From the NCBI GenBank assembly GCA_948567375.1, contig OX419762.1:13522001-13586000 (forward strand): 64,000 nucleotides of DNA, read 5' to 3'. Of this stretch, positions 1 to 12,470 are shown one piece after another. Origin of the DNA: Lunularia cruciata (Eukaryota > Streptophyta > Marchantiopsida > Lunulariales > Lunulariaceae). Below the pieces are notes generated by a model. It was not told the origin of the DNA, did no database searches, and saw nothing but the letters and a program-made list of their open reading frames with translations. Each line of letters begins with the position of its first letter. Within the stretch, counting starts at the first letter, position 1. A program made the position numbers and the translations under genes.

Positions 1-2222
1 ATAGTGAAAGTCGATACGATATCCATCAAGTATATAAATATAAAAAGAATGCATATTATGAACAGACTCTTGGTTTACAAAGGCTTCTAAGTGCTATATC
101 ACATGGAGAAATGATTATGAGAAGATGTTTATAGTCGTATGTAATCAACGTGATGTATCCATGGCTAATATTCTCAACAGTAATATTTTATGCTATGCTT
201 TTTTCCTTCTGTATATCTTACATACCATTTCATGTTCCATCTACTTTATGTCATATACATAACTTACCTGTAATACGATTAAGATTTATCCAATATCTAC
301 AATGAACTTGTTTTGAAGACGCTGATCTCTAGAACGTTATAGTGGATCACCAAAATCTTATATTTTTAGAAAGTAGAAATTTTTTATTTGGATTCAACTG
401 TTAATGTATTATGTACCCTCTCTAAATTTTACACGATTCCTGTTTATAAAAAAACTTAATAAAACCATTTGTACTATCGTTCATTGTTTCACCACAAATG
501 AAGGGACTACATTAAATTTTTAGACTTGCTTTCTTTGGTTCAATGTGACTGGTTTCGGCTGAACTTTGTTTCCAACCTGAAAGCTCCTCATTACTCTGTT
601 CCACTCAGATCGCATCCCTTGTGGAAGTTCTGATAAATCCAATTACGGTATATGCATTTGCAACACTCCCATCGACATGAACTTTCGAATTGGTATAAAT
701 TCATCTCAGTTAATACAACTACACTAAGAGGTAGGTATTTCATTTTCAACAATATACATTTTCACCAAATAGCAAAGATAGTGGGGATATGAAACATTGA
801 CAGTGGAGGTTTTCGGTCAAGAGACAGATATGCCAACTTAGATTGGACTGAATTGGAGTAAGAGAACTCCTGATTCCATAGCTTTTATCCTTGAGTGAAC
901 CAAAATTGGAAAAACAAATCTCTTTGACTTGTTTAATTTCCTTCACAAAGTTAGTCATTTTCTGTCATGACGACGACTTCATGGCATCTCCCACTTAGTC
1001 ACCCAAGTGTCGGGATCCTCAGAAATTGAAACATTGCTACCATGAAGGTATTTGCTTCTTGCAGCAGCTTCATATACAGTATTGCTGAAGTGCAAGAGAG
1101 ATCCAGTATTGTGGATCCGTCTTTGACAAGAAATGGGCGTGGACATATTGTAATGTAAAGTGGACGGGATAGGAAAGGAATGATTACGTAACAGATTAAG
1201 TGGGGCATGACTGGACACAAATGAGAATGATATAGAGAAGCAATGATGAAGATACAAGCCTTTGAAAAGATCGAAGCTGATCATTCCCCGGAGATAATGA
1301 TAAAAGAAGAAGCAATAATCCCCGAAGCAAGAGATCTATTGATTGGGAAAATGAAACGAATTTATGAAGCTTCACATTTGTGGCATGAGTGTTGGAAGTC
1401 AAAAGACTAATGAGTGCTGTGGAGAATGGTGCAGGTGATAATAAAACACATTCCAAGGGAGGGGAGGAGGTCTTTTTCATGTCTGGACTGATAAAGAATA
1501 ATATATATATGAGTGTTGTATGGATTTGATTGTGATCTGGTACATTCTACGAAGCTCTTCACATCCATGATTTTCATGACGGAAAGATTCCACTCATAAG
1601 AGTTGGATGCTTGAATTATGCAAAGCACTTAAAAAGGAAACACTCAAACACTTCAGATACTAGCAAGCACCATAGATTTGATTGATTCAAAATGCCTTTT
1701 CGAGACCCGATTCGAGAAACAATTGGGGCTGTATTCAAAATCCAGCGCAGAGCAGCCACTGTCAAGAACGGAAATACAAGCAAGCACTGACTGAACAACT
1801 ACTCGAGTGAATCCCGCATGATGTACGTGATCATACCACCTCGACAGACATAAATGGCTCTGAAACTCGGGGTAGGGTACTGTATGGTATGCGGTGGTAA
1901 AATCTAAGAAGGAGACATCCAATGATACCCGATATCAAGAACATTTGGGCACCCTCCTCCATCAGTGATTATGAGTCAGATTATTGTTGGAGCTGGGGAC
2001 GAAATTGAAGCTTTGTGCATAGCGTAAATGCTCTGGTATCATGAACCCTTCGACAATCAGAATGAGGTCGGTACATAGAATCATTGCATCATTTACCAAA
2101 GGGTTTTTGTTGTTAGTAGTAGCAACAATGCGAAGGCCCTTCAAAAGGAAGAATAAGTGTAGACGAAAGCACTAGATACATTAGATTTTACAGCAAATCA
2201 TTACGTCCTTCAGCGATAATTT
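1..2222. other. AT-rich flank, no gene recognised
   Basis: Low-GC DNA in which every open frame is short (under about 100 codons) and none shows a family motif I recognise. I see no LTR ends, tRNA or clear promoter. It may be intergenic host sequence or a very old repeat. The 979-1284 minus-strand frame is the longest here and looks like chance. Confidence 0.5.
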
Positions 2223-2266
2223 ACAGTACTTCAGAGGTAGAGGAGAGTATACCTCTGAAGTACTGT
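2223..2266. repeat. Perfect 17-bp inverted repeat (hairpin)
   Basis: The arms at 2223-2239 and 2250-2266 are exact reverse complements (acagtacttcagaggta and its complement), separated by a 10-bp loop. A 17-bp perfect stem is unlikely by chance at a given place. It could be the core of a small foldback/MITE, a structured RNA or a protein-binding palindrome. No further terminal repeat or target duplication is obvious around it. Confidence 0.85.
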
Positions 2267-3200
2267 GGAATTGGAGCTTCCACCGAATTGTTTGAGCTCA
2301 CTCCCTTCTTTCCTTCGCTTTTAGTTTGACTGCGGAGACACCGAGGTATTTTGCTGTGACTCCTGCAAATTGTATCTGTATACGGCTGCCTTGTTAGACA
2401 GTCGTAGTAGTGAGTGTGTGAGAACCAACTTTTGAGACTTTCGCCGATACTCGCACGCTTGAGTAGTCGCCTTCAGCTAGACACGAAATCAATAATCTGC
2501 GTGCTATCTACTACTCAAAAGACATTTGATCACTCGTGTGAAATTTGGTGTCAAATGATGGTGAATGGACGACAAATAGCGAACCTAAAACCTTCCAACT
2601 TCTTTAAAGCCATAGAGAGCTCAGTGCTCGCTCCTGCCATAGGTGAAGGACGAATGCTTCCAGTTTGGCAGAGTGCTGCAGCAGCTGCGCTGCTGCTGAT
2701 CGATAAATGAAGAACGAGATGAGAACAGACCTTCCAACTTCTAAAATTATCCTGCCCTCCTTATCCATGCCAACAACTCGACTGGTCAAAGATGGCAACA
2801 TACGCATCAGCGTGCACAAAATTTCAAACGTCTAGTCTCGTCTAGCTCACATCTCACTCGTGCCAGTTCCTACGTACAGCATAAATTATAAACACATTTT
2901 TGCTGAAGTTATGCGGTGGTGGTAGTAGTAGTCGTGTGTTGCTGGATGGACGGGTCGGCTGGCTGGATCCAGCTTTGGAGTCATCGATGGTCAAACTCGT
3001 TCAAACTTCCGAGTGTCACTCTCAACTCATGTTTCTCTTTCAAGAAAACGCGGCTGCTGGCATAGTTGTAGTATTGCAGTGGGCATCTTCGCATGATATC
3101 AAACGTTCCAACTTCTACTCTAGATGTTCCCAGATTAAAGTCCGAATGATAAGCTGTTCATTAAATATTTCCGAGACACTATACAAAGTCGCTTTGTTAG
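2267..3200. other. Flank with plus-strand open frames, no gene recognised
   Basis: Two modest plus-strand frames (2414-2710, 98 codons; 2900-3256, 118 codons) lie here. Neither carries a domain I recognise, and no splice-compatible series links them. The phrase ttccaacttct recurs at about 2595, 2735 and 3108, suggesting low-grade repetition. Transcribed non-coding sequence is as likely as a gene. Confidence 0.3.
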
Positions 3201-3277
3201 TGTGGACGGTTCATGACGTGAATCACTTGGTATCGTCTAGTGTGGACGGATCATGACATGTATCACTTGGTATCGTC
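3201..3277. repeat. 40-bp tandem duplication
   Basis: The unit starting tgtggacggttcatgacgtg at 3201-3240 is repeated at 3241-3277 with three substitutions before the match ends. A short local duplication with no known function. Confidence 0.85.
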
Positions 3278-5168
3278 AAATCAAGAAGATATCTAATTAG
3301 CTTGGATTCTATGAAGAAGTGAATATAGCAATACACCAATCCCTTAGGTGGTGAATCCCGTCCGTGTGGCGGCATTGCTGGCACATAGGACCAGCTTGCT
3401 TTGCAATGAACTTCTCAATTTAGGGGAGAAAATGGGATAGACATGTCTTACAGTAGAGAGATAGAGAGGGAAGCATAAATTGTACTTGGGTTAGGAAAGG
3501 CGGCGAAAGGCAAACGGGATACAAAGTGTATGGCAATGGACGCAGGGCCGTTACGAAAGGGCGACCGAGAGAAGGAGACTTGGAGTCAGTCAATAATAAA
3601 GAGTGGTGAATGAACGACACCCACACTGCGATTGGCACATCCCACTGGCTTCAAGCGTGCGATGGGGGCCCCCCAACGCTAGAAAGGGCGGCCATGATAT
3701 TGAAGGCCACGTGCATAACGGTCATGGTGGACATCCCGTTAACCCCGTTAGCCTAAAAATTTCAATTTAAAATCCCGCAGGAGAAGGTCGATTGACAGCA
3801 CATCGAGCATAATTTAAACGCAGGATATTCATTTCAGTTCACTTGACTTCATCTCAGCTCATCAAATAGTTGCTGCTACGCTATTAGTACTCTAGAAAGT
3901 AGCGAAGAAAGCAAGCAAGCAAAGCATTGTCTAATTTGTGGGTCCCATTGGATTTCCAAATAAAAATCAATCAAAACCACGTACACAGAGCAGGAATGCC
4001 TTTGCTGGCCAGTAGTGAGTACCCCATCGATGGACGAGTGGAGTACAATTTGGTGCGCATTCACTCATAGACCCTGCCCTCTTTCTAGACCTCTCAGCTC
4101 GTTGCTTTCTTCGTTTTCCCCCTTAAGGAATCGGTAAAGGCTGCCGCCGACCCGTTAAGCCAAGGAGAGTGCTCCTTCGCACGCGTTACGTATATTGTTT
4201 TGTCAAGTGCCACCTCGTTCTTCTCCTTTTCCCACCCAATCCCTTCTTTAGTCGAAGAAAGCATGATGTGTTAATATCACATTCAATGGCTTCCTTCTCA
4301 GAGCAGTTAATTCTTCAGGTTCAATGCATTTGTTGGCAGAAATAAAATATCATAAGGGGGAATAATCAATCCTCTTCAGGTACTTCCCCCGTCGTTCTAC
4401 TAATATCATTAAACACCACTCATTCTCTTCTGTCCTCCTGCCTGTGTTTCTATGGATATTCAACAGCTTCGTCTTCTTGGTTGGGTGTAGCATGAAGATG
4501 ATGGTTAATCGTCTATGAGTTTAGTTCAAAAGTGGACATTTTCTCCTTAAGTTAGGTGTGGGATGTTTCTTTGTCTTCAATATCGAAATCAAAAGTAAGT
4601 ACCATATCCCTGTCGTTTGATATTCTCTTTTTCCTAAGCTTAGGATGGTGATCTTCACATTCCTACTCCACACTTTTTGTTCCTCTCCATTTGACTGTAA
4701 TCCCTTTGATCCCAACGAAGGTTGTTTGTTTCTTCTCCCATAAAGCTGGTGCGGAAGATCCTTCTCGAGATTGTACTCCTGGAAGACGTAGGGTTGAAAA
4801 TGGCATCATTTCTTTCTGCTTCAACATCTTTCGAACTGCTCAATATGTTGGGGTGATATCCCTCTGTCTTCAACTTGAGCTGCATGTCGTTTTGATGAGT
4901 GTGTACGTGAAGGATTGGAACGTCTCGCACCTGCATCTTAGACTACCAGGAATCTTGTTTTCCTCGACACAAGATTGAGATACTCGTTGATGGACGTTTT
5001 GGGTTGGACTCAAAAGTGTGTTCCTCGTATGGTTTCAAATTCAAAATCATGTTTCTCCTCGGGCGAGGTGTGGAATATTTTTTCAGTTCAAGCGTCTTGC
5101 GTAGGTGTACTTTGGGACTGTCGGGATTCACTTGACCACTCATCCTCCAGCTCGTTTACCGTCTTATT
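3278..5168. other. Flank, no gene recognised
   Basis: No motif, LTR or RNA gene recognised. Minus-strand frames at 5143-4943 and 4936-4655 lie end to end in the same frame, separated by one stop, giving roughly 160 codons of polar sequence rich in Asn, Ser and Arg. That could be a decayed exon, but I recognise no family and there is no other support. Confidence 0.35.
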
Positions 5169-5181
5169 CTATATATATAAC
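5169..5181 (+). promoter_or_regulatory. TATA-box-like run
   Basis: The stretch ctatatatataac reads like a plant TATA box on the plus strand. A recurring 20-bp unit begins just downstream, and an 84-codon frame (5441-5695) of unknown nature follows. A TATA-like run alone is weak evidence in AT-rich DNA. Confidence 0.25.
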
Positions 5182-5190
5182 CCCTCTTAA

Positions 5191-5230
5191 GCAAGTCATG
5201 ATAGCCGCAAGCAAGGCATGATGGCCGCGG
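5191..5230. repeat. Two imperfect 20-bp direct repeats
   Basis: The phrase gcaagtcatgatagccgc is followed at once by gcaaggcatgatggccgc, a two-copy imperfect tandem repeat just downstream of the TATA-like run. Confidence 0.6.
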
Positions 5231-8200
5231 TGTAGATCTTCCTGCGAACCTGCAAAAGTTTAGTGAGGTTTGCGGACCACCACCGCGATTCCCAAAAGGA
5301 GTTACGATGGAAAGTCTATAATGAGCATTTTCTTAGATACAAGAACTTTACAAGATGACATCTACCAGTAAGCTAGGAATTGAAAACTGAGAAGTCGACA
5401 GGCTTTCATTGCTTCCACTTTAAGATCGCAAATAAATCCAGTGAAGTCATACCTGCGACTAGTGTTTGTTGGAGATGAATCGGTTATACCTTGTTGGTCT
5501 CGACAGGGAGGACGATGTGGTTGTACTCATAAAAGAGGGCCAAAAGGATTTGTTTGGGAAAGTTTTCCCTCTCGAACGAAAAACAAGTGCTGCGGAAGAT
5601 TGTCAAATTTCCCGGTAATGATGTGGCATCGGAGCCCTAACAGGATACTTACCATAGCTTGTCATGACCAAGTGTCTATATTTTCGCACTTATGAATCCT
5701 TGGATTGTTCTATACTTGAGCCCTAAAGGAAGAAGAAGGTCAAGGTGTCAACAATGGATAGGAATCTCGAGAGTTGTTTGACGAGACTATAAAGACACTT
5801 CAGAAAAATTGGTGGCAGTGTTGGTGGAGACACTATGAAATGCGACAGCAGCAGCAGGAGAGGTTCTAACGACCTGAAGATGGGACGTTCAAAACATGAG
5901 ACCACCATCCCTTCCTAAAAAACATGTCAGTGACATGAATTTAGTCCTAGTAGTAAATGTGGATGCAAAAGGCATGGCCCTCTCGCCAGAATACAGATCT
6001 CTACTTTTGTGAAGATGTTGTGAAATATTCCCTTTCCTTCCTCATGGGGGCGTTGTGACGACAAGACATCAAGTCCAAGATCCCCTTCCGTTCATTTATT
6101 GTGAGGTTGACAAAGTCTGACGAGTCTCTCACGCATTTAGACCCTCTTTCTAGCCCTACTGTTCCACTAGATATAAATCTTGTATGGCAATTGAGATTTT
6201 TATGCATCATACCAATTTTACTGTTCCGGACACGGAACAAGAGTGAGACAACTGCAGCGCAGACGCACCTTCTATGACTACGGAGAATGTGAGAAGTTCG
6301 ATAAAGCAGGAAGTCTTTAGTCCCAACACCCCTATATTACACCTCACCTCACTATCACCTCACCTCCAAAGTGTATGCTGGTTCTGCAGCTGCTCCTGCT
6401 GCTGATTCCTTCTGCAAGAATGGAATGCTTGCTGTTGTAAGAACAGGTTTCTGCCTCCTGCATAACTTTTCTCTTTCTTCTCTCATGTGACATGTCTTTT
6501 GCACTTTCCTCGGTGTAAATATGTGAGAGAGCAAGGACGAACCCAAGACCTGGGTTCATAAATCTAAACTTTATGAGGCCAACCCACGAGATGAGATGAG
6601 GTTGGGGTTAGTTATTTGGTCGGGTGAATAGAGCGGGTGTTGTTTTCGAGAAACAACCACTGTAGTCCATGCATACCATGACATGCCATCCCATTCCAAC
6701 AGCAAAAAGCTGAATGGCCGAGCCAAGCAGAATGACGTTTGTGTCTCATGTCATATCATGGGGATTATGGAGGATGTTCAAGAGAAAGTAAGAGAACAGC
6801 AGGCAGTAGCAGGTGCAGAGTCAAGACCAAAACTTGTGGGAGCTCAACCTGGGACAGTGTGTTTTGGCAGTAGTAGAACAATCCATGGACGACTGGTTTG
6901 TGGTTGGTTAGAAGGGGATTGATGGCTTGATAACTGATTGATGTTGCCCTTCTTCAGAAACATGTTGTATGTTGTTCTTGTGGAGGGGCCACCCACACAT
7001 GCAGGAGCTACGACAAGCAAGACTTCAGCACCCAGCTCTTATCAAAGTACTATCCCCTCTTCGATTCCATTACCAGACGTTCCATATAATTGTGCCACGC
7101 TGCTAGGGCAGGAAGTGCTACAACAGTTGTTCTGATTTCTCTGCAGCAGCCCCTTTATGCATACCATTTATCTCATGCCCAAGTAATTCTTCTTCCGTCT
7201 TTTCTCTTGAGTTCGGTTTCTTCTAGTCCACTGTTCTGTTCTACACTGCATAAAATATTCCTTATCACATGTCAGCCCTTCATTCTCCATTTCTCATCAT
7301 CCCTGCCCATCCTTCTTTGCTTCTTCTCTCCATCTCTCTCGTCAGCACTTCGGTAGAAGTCGAACGACAACGATCTTGATGTCTTCTCTTCAGTAATTCA
7401 GTAGAGGTCCAACGAGAAGATTTTGGCCACCTGTCCTGACGGCCCTAAGATCAAACCTGAAGCTGGAGAACTCTTGTCAAGTTCACTGACTTCAGCTCGG
7501 TTCCCAACAACAGAAGTAAACGAGACTCAACATTTTCCACAAGGATTATAGCTTTCTTCGCGGTTTCGCGGTTTCTCATACAACAGTTGCGTAGTCATTT
7601 CTGACAAAGGTTTCAGACACCTTCACTCCTTTTACATGCCAAGTGTCATTCATAGACACAATAAATATATCTCTTTATTAATTTGACTAGGCCAAGCCAA
7701 ACTAACTACACTACTATACTGCTGGATTTGCTATGGCATTGTGACATCCCACTCACTTCCCAAGGCTTTCTTAATGATTCACAATGAAGTGGTTCCACGA
7801 GCACTGTTCATTGCAATCTAAGCATCAGCTTTATGCTAGTGTTGATTGATGGTCAAGATCTACAATCAGCACCCTATTGTACTTTAAGAGTGCTTTCTTC
7901 AAACGGAATGGACAATACAAGGAGGAGAACGGTTAAACTTGACAATTGACGTTGAAACTTATGGGACCTACTTCTTCACTGAGAGAAAAACAACCACGGC
8001 ACGTTAAATCGAAAGAGCCAAAAGCAGGGGGTTAGTTACAGGACGTTGAGACTTACTTGGTTCGCTAGCTTGTGCTTCGTTGATAAAGAAGCCATATTTA
8101 CGTGGGGCATTCAGGTTTGAGCACCCCCTTAAAGACTGGATCTTTTCTGAAGTTCATTCCGCCCTACAAATAAAATAAATATAACTAGGTTGGAATTTTT

Positions 8201-8339
8201 TTTCGGGATTGCACAACTAATCAATTCACTTGTAGGTCAATTGCTTCACTTCAAGCAGGTTAAGATATCTGTTGGTTACTCGAAAGTCTCAAAACTCTAT
8301 TCTTTTTCCTTTAAACTTGCATAACTAACTTTTACACTA
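5231..8339. other. Flank, no gene recognised
   Basis: Short frames only. A pyrimidine-rich stretch at about 7190-7345 is followed by two related phrases (around 7344 and 7393) that share an agt(c/a)gaacga-type core. I see no LTR, RT or host domain. From about 8100 the base composition slides toward the AT-rich retroelement block that begins near 8340. Confidence 0.4.
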
Positions 8340-8663
8340 AAACTCTCCAGAGGGGACCTTTGGGACTGGTCTTTGAGCATTAAAGTGATTGTCTCCACCC
8401 AAACTTGTCTGATTTTGAGTTCCCCTTTCTCTTTGCTTTTTGCAAACACATTGCCTTAGCTCTAGTGCACCTAAGAACTTCTTGTTTGTTTTGTGCATCT
8501 CATCTCCTTGCTCTATCAAAGAAGACATCTTTTGTTCGCCCCATAGCCATTGGGGATGTTTTTCTTTGTCTAGTGTCCCATATCTTTTGTTTATAGCTTT
8601 GTCACTTTTTCCTTCCTACTTGTCTCCAACTAGTATGAAGTAGCTACTCCACGTGGTTGAGAG

Positions 8664-9016
8664 ATGATTATTGCAGGCATTCAAGCTTCTTTGGATATCA
8701 ATCCTGATTGGGTGACTTTTGTCACTCTTTTCCTTCCTACTTGTCTCCACACTAGTATGAAGCAGCTCTTTGGGAGGTTGTTGCACCTTTTCCCTTATGT
8801 CCATTCCTGTCCCTTTGAGATGATACTCATATCTTGGGCCCTTCGGAGGATGCAGTCCAAGTTGTGTTGGCTTTCACGCTCAACCTAGAGGCCTTGGGTT
8901 TACTCATAGATGCAAGATCTGGAGTCCACGTACATCTCTCACTCCCTCAGACTTCCCACCATAATTCCTATTCACGATTGGGTAAAGGTATTGGGCTCTC
9001 CCATAAAAGCAAATGA
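8664..9016 (+). pseudogene. D1 reverse-transcriptase palm remnant
   Basis: The frame at 8819-9013 reads DDTHILGPSEDAVQVV and on to a 'L..LEALGLLIDA' stretch. In established RT families this is the catalytic box (normally ADD or YADD) followed by the palm/thumb segment. The codon just before the DD pair is TGA, so the box is interrupted. The frame for the upstream palm (8664-8820) is shifted relative to it. The equivalent D2 box at 48,333 reads SNDTHILG. The match is to RT proteins of the 'ADDTHI-GP' type, not to the copia YVDD or gypsy FLDD boxes seen elsewhere in this window. The product is inactive as read. Confidence 0.6.
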
Positions 9017-9483
9017 GTTTTGCAGTTCATTTATCTCCAACACCTTAGTGTAGGCCATAGCTCATGCACATCTCCTTCTTAACTTGGAGAGCAATCAAGT
9101 AGCATTCTCCATCTTCACAAGATGCTATGTCCCTAGACCCTCCTATTTGGCACATACATTTCCTCCCACACAAGTACTACTTCCACATCAATGCATCTTT
9201 GATAACATCATATACCACACTTTCTTCACTCTCTTAGAGTTATGTACACTCACAGTTCTTAGATGCGTGGTGTAGATTGCATATAGCTCTTATACGTATG
9301 AGAGGTTATGGCCACATATTCCAAGAAGCTATTGTACCTGTTAGCACATTTAGGTATATGAGCACTTCAATTGGCCAATAGATTCTTATACAAGGTCCAT
9401 CCTTTCTTACTTGCACTTATCTTGATAGTAGAGTCTAGGATGCCTATGCATTCCAAACATATTGTTGGCTTGCTCAGGATCCA

Positions 9484-9890
9484 TTGCTAGGTCATCCACA
9501 TATAGTACTCCCCCTAGATCTTAGTGAGTGTCTGCACACTCATATCCTTACTAGAATCCTCATTGATACACCCATTCTTGATAGAGTTAGGTTTATTTCC
9601 TATGGAGGAAAAAGATCTCAAGCTTGGCTTCATACCTCTCCATTGATTGAGGACTTTTGGTTCACTTTGGAGGAGTTTTAGTTGCCCTTTGCCTACATTT
9701 GAAATTACCACATCTAGCACTTTTAGGGCTTTTGGACCAATGCACATTTAGTTCTTCATATAACACATATGGCATCCACATCTTGCACTATGCCATAAGG
9801 GAAGAGCTCACTAGAGTTCACAATGCCATTTGGGATACAAAGACTCACATCTTATATTCCAATTATTCCCAAATTCATATTAAGCAATGA
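9484..9890 (+). pseudogene. D1 C-terminal region with degenerate metal-binding motif
   Basis: Two overlapping frames (9484-9681 and 9657-9890) together follow D2 49,140-49,430: a 'LDR.R..S.GGK....WL' phrase, an 'EEF..AL.L.L.L..LALL' helix, then the finger. In D2 the finger reads CLCG...GIHIL.C. In D1 the same place reads CTFS...YGIHIL.Y, so two of the putative ligands are gone. The motif type (CxCG, then DxxGxHxxxC, then a RHxxxRD-like tail) occurs at the C-terminus of some eukaryotic RT polyproteins. That comparison is from memory and needs a search. Confidence 0.5.
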
Positions 9891-10889
9891 TTTGGACTTC
9901 CTCCTTGGAGGCTGAGAGCACACATAGTCACATTCATGGACTGCCAATGCACCTTATTTGATGTGGTGGTTGCAAACAAACTACAACTATAGTCCTTATC
10001 TCAAGTAGGCAGGAGCGATAGCGATCATCATAGCTAGGGAGGAAGAGGACCATTATACACCATGGCTCACCTCCAATACCTTCTTCCCACTGCCAATAGA
10101 GATTTTGGCCATTTCTCTCATTGCTTTGATGGTCTCCTTTGCAATGAAGCACAATTTTTTTTATAAAGGAGAGGAGCACTAGCTATCTTTCCAACCATGC
10201 GCACCTCTTACTTTCACCAGTGAGTTCTCCAACAATCACAAGCGTTGGGTCTTCATTGATAGGCAGCGGTATTAGGAAATACTGGAAGGTTAAGTTTTCT
10301 CCTCCCCCATATACCACACATACCTTTGGAGGCCCTATATCATATAGTTAAAAATTAGGTTACTTTTGTTGGCTGCATTGTTTCTTATGTCCTCTTGAGC
10401 TTTGGATGTTGCTTCTTTGTAGCTTTCAACCTTTTTTTGTAGACATAGGCTCATGTTCTTCATCAGAAATTTTTTGTGCTCTTGTACTCTCTTCTTTTTT
10501 CCTTTGGGGTATTTTATTTGTAATTTTTTACTTTATTGGTCTTTATTTGCTAATCAACTATGTAGAAATTGGGATAGACAAGAAAAGATTTACTCCAAAA
10601 GTAGAGCAAAGCATATAAGCAAGGATGTAAACACAAGAATGAGATTGGAAAGCTTTCCTATAGCTTTCCTATATGCCATATAAGGTTGAGAACAATAAGA
10701 AACACTAATCTTGTGCTAACCCTATAAATAATTGTATGGACTATGCATAACTACCTTAACATTTCTACAAATATGTACCATTAAACTATTTGGAGCTTGG
10801 GATCTTTCAATATTTTCCTTCATGGTCTACTCAATATCTTGTACTCCTAGATAATGTCAAACACATCAAATTGTCTCTAAGCAATACAT

Positions 10890-11260
10890 TTTGAAGATAT
10901 AAGCAACATGCTCTCCTATGCAAATATATATGAGATCAATCTCTCTCCATGATATTTCACTAACAAAGAGATAATGAACCTCAATGTGTTTCATCCTAGT
11001 ATGAAACAAAATATTACTACCTAACTTGAGGCATTAATGTACATAAAGAATAATAATATTAGAACACTCTTCATCATCACTAATATTTGAAAGTAGATTT
11101 TAGAGCTAAATAGATTTACATATTTGCCTCCGCAATTCCAAGATACTTTGCTCAATTTAGGATAAAGTAATAATAGATTACTTCTCAAAAGAAAATTCAC
11201 CACAATGCCAAGTGTATAACTTGGTGTAGATCTCTTATCTCGTGCACTTCTCACCCATCA
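10890..11260 (-). pseudogene. copia RNase H remnant
   Basis: Minus-strand reading shows RDKRSTPSYTLG (11,254 downward), matching the conserved 'DRKSTSGY.F.LG' start of copia RNase H. Near 10,990-10,905 comes RMKHIEVHYLFVSE, matching the closing 'RTKHIEIDYHF.RE' motif. Frameshifts separate the two. RNase H would remove the RNA template during reverse transcription. Confidence 0.75.
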
Positions 11261-11299
11261 GCATTTGAATAGATGTGAAGAATCAAGGAACCACCATAT

Positions 11300-12470
11300 T
11301 TATAGTAAAGTCTAACCTAAACTATAAATGGTAACTATCAAAGAATACACTTGACTACCTTCAAGTGAGATCATCATGGTGATTTTATTAATTGATTAAT
11401 TAATTAGACCATATAGCCCAAATCTGGTCTGATAATAGTCAAATAGATGGTACTCCCTACGGTCTATCTATATACAATGAAGATCATATAATAGCTTACC
11501 ATAAGGAATGCTTGTAGTTAGACCATGCTCAAGAGGAATTTTATTTGGTTTACAATTATTCATACCAAACTTGTCAAACATATTCACAAGATCCTAATGT
11601 TGAACAAGTCAAACATCCTTACCATTTTTAATGAACACCATAGTAAGGAGATACTTGAATTCTCTTAAGTTCTATTACTCAAGCTCTGAATTCAAGCAAC
11701 TCTTAATCACGGAAATAAGTATCTCATAAGAACCAATAATGATCAAACCTTAAACATAGTTTGTGATAAATAAAATCCAAGATTCTATTCAAGGGAAAAT
11801 GATCAAACCTTATAACATAGTTTGTGATAAATAAAATCCAAGATTCTATTCAAGGGAAAATGATCAAACCTTAAACATAGTTTGTGATAAATAAAGTCCA
11901 AGATTCTATTCAAGGGACAAGGTAAAGTCAAAAACTACAAGATACAAATCCAAGAGTTTATGAATAGGAATTCAAGTTCCAATACCATGCTCTTGGTGCT
12001 TTCATCAATCCAAAGAGTGTTTTGTTCAATTTACAAACTTAGAAAGCAAACTTTGGATCTTCATACCCAGGTAGTTGCTGCATGTTGCACTTTTTGTCAA
12101 GATTTCAATTCAAAATTGTGTTCTTGAAATCTATTTGTTGCATTTTCCAACTCTTTTTGATTGCAATAGCTATTGCTGCTCAAATAGTTGTCATCTTTGC
12201 AATTAGACTAAACGTCTCTTCAAAGTCCAATCCATGCTTTTGTGTGCAACCTTTGGTTACAAGTTGGCCTTATATCCAAATACATTATCATCAAAGTTGT
12301 AATTGATCTTGAACACCCAAATGCACCCATTGGTTTCTTACTAATAGGTAAGTCACTAGCTTCCATATGAATTGGTGTTATAACATTATGGATTCAATTT
12401 CAATGGTATCAATCCACTCAACTTTATGATTGTTTTCTCAAACATACTTGAGCCTTGTTCCTAAAAAACA
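11300..12470 (-). pseudogene. copia reverse-transcriptase remnant
   Basis: The minus-strand translation of about 12,345-12,000 follows the copia RT N-terminal half: LPISKKPMGAFGC, then RLVTKGCTQKHGLDFEETF, the AIAIAI helix, QIDFKN and LNKTLFGLMKAPRAW. Around 11,560-11,330 it gives NCKPNKIPLEHGL and a SHLKVVKCIL stretch (the 'W.A.KRILRYL' motif). Stops are frequent and the catalytic YVDD region is not intact. A 60-bp triplication lies in the middle (separate entry). Confidence 0.8.
11739..11917. repeat. Three tandem 60-61 bp units inside copia RT
   Basis: Units starting atgatcaaacctt at 11,739, 11,799 and 11,860 each run to 'ctattcaaggg'. Copies differ by a handful of changes (an extra base, tta/tat, aaa/aag). 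The spacing is 60 then 61 bp, so the third copy is out of frame with the first two. It is a local expansion within the dead RT. Confidence 0.9.

Larger units (their letters stand above)
8340..10830 (+). mobile_element. Family D retroelement copy D1 (decayed, left-truncated)
   Basis: This segment aligns by eye, in order and in the same orientation, with about 47,690-50,190. Shared landmarks are the 'atctcatctccttgct...ccatagcca' stretch, the RT box, 'cctatttggcacatac', the C-terminal finger region, and 'taaggatgtaaacaaaagaatgaga'. The similarity starts near 8340 while the other copy continues further left, so D1 is truncated or incomplete at its left end. Many frameshifts and stops are present. 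I found no terminal repeats or poly-A tail. The RT-type motifs point to a retroelement, class uncertain. Confidence 0.65.

Noticed and set aside
979-1284. Minus-strand 101-codon frame as a host gene
   Set aside because: No domain, no codon-usage or splice support, and overlapping frames in other phases are equally long.
12082-12306. Plus-strand frames in the 10.4-14.4 kb region (for example 12,082-12,306 and 13,192-13,500)
   Set aside because: They lie antisense to recognisable copia RT and integrase motifs and are shadows of it.
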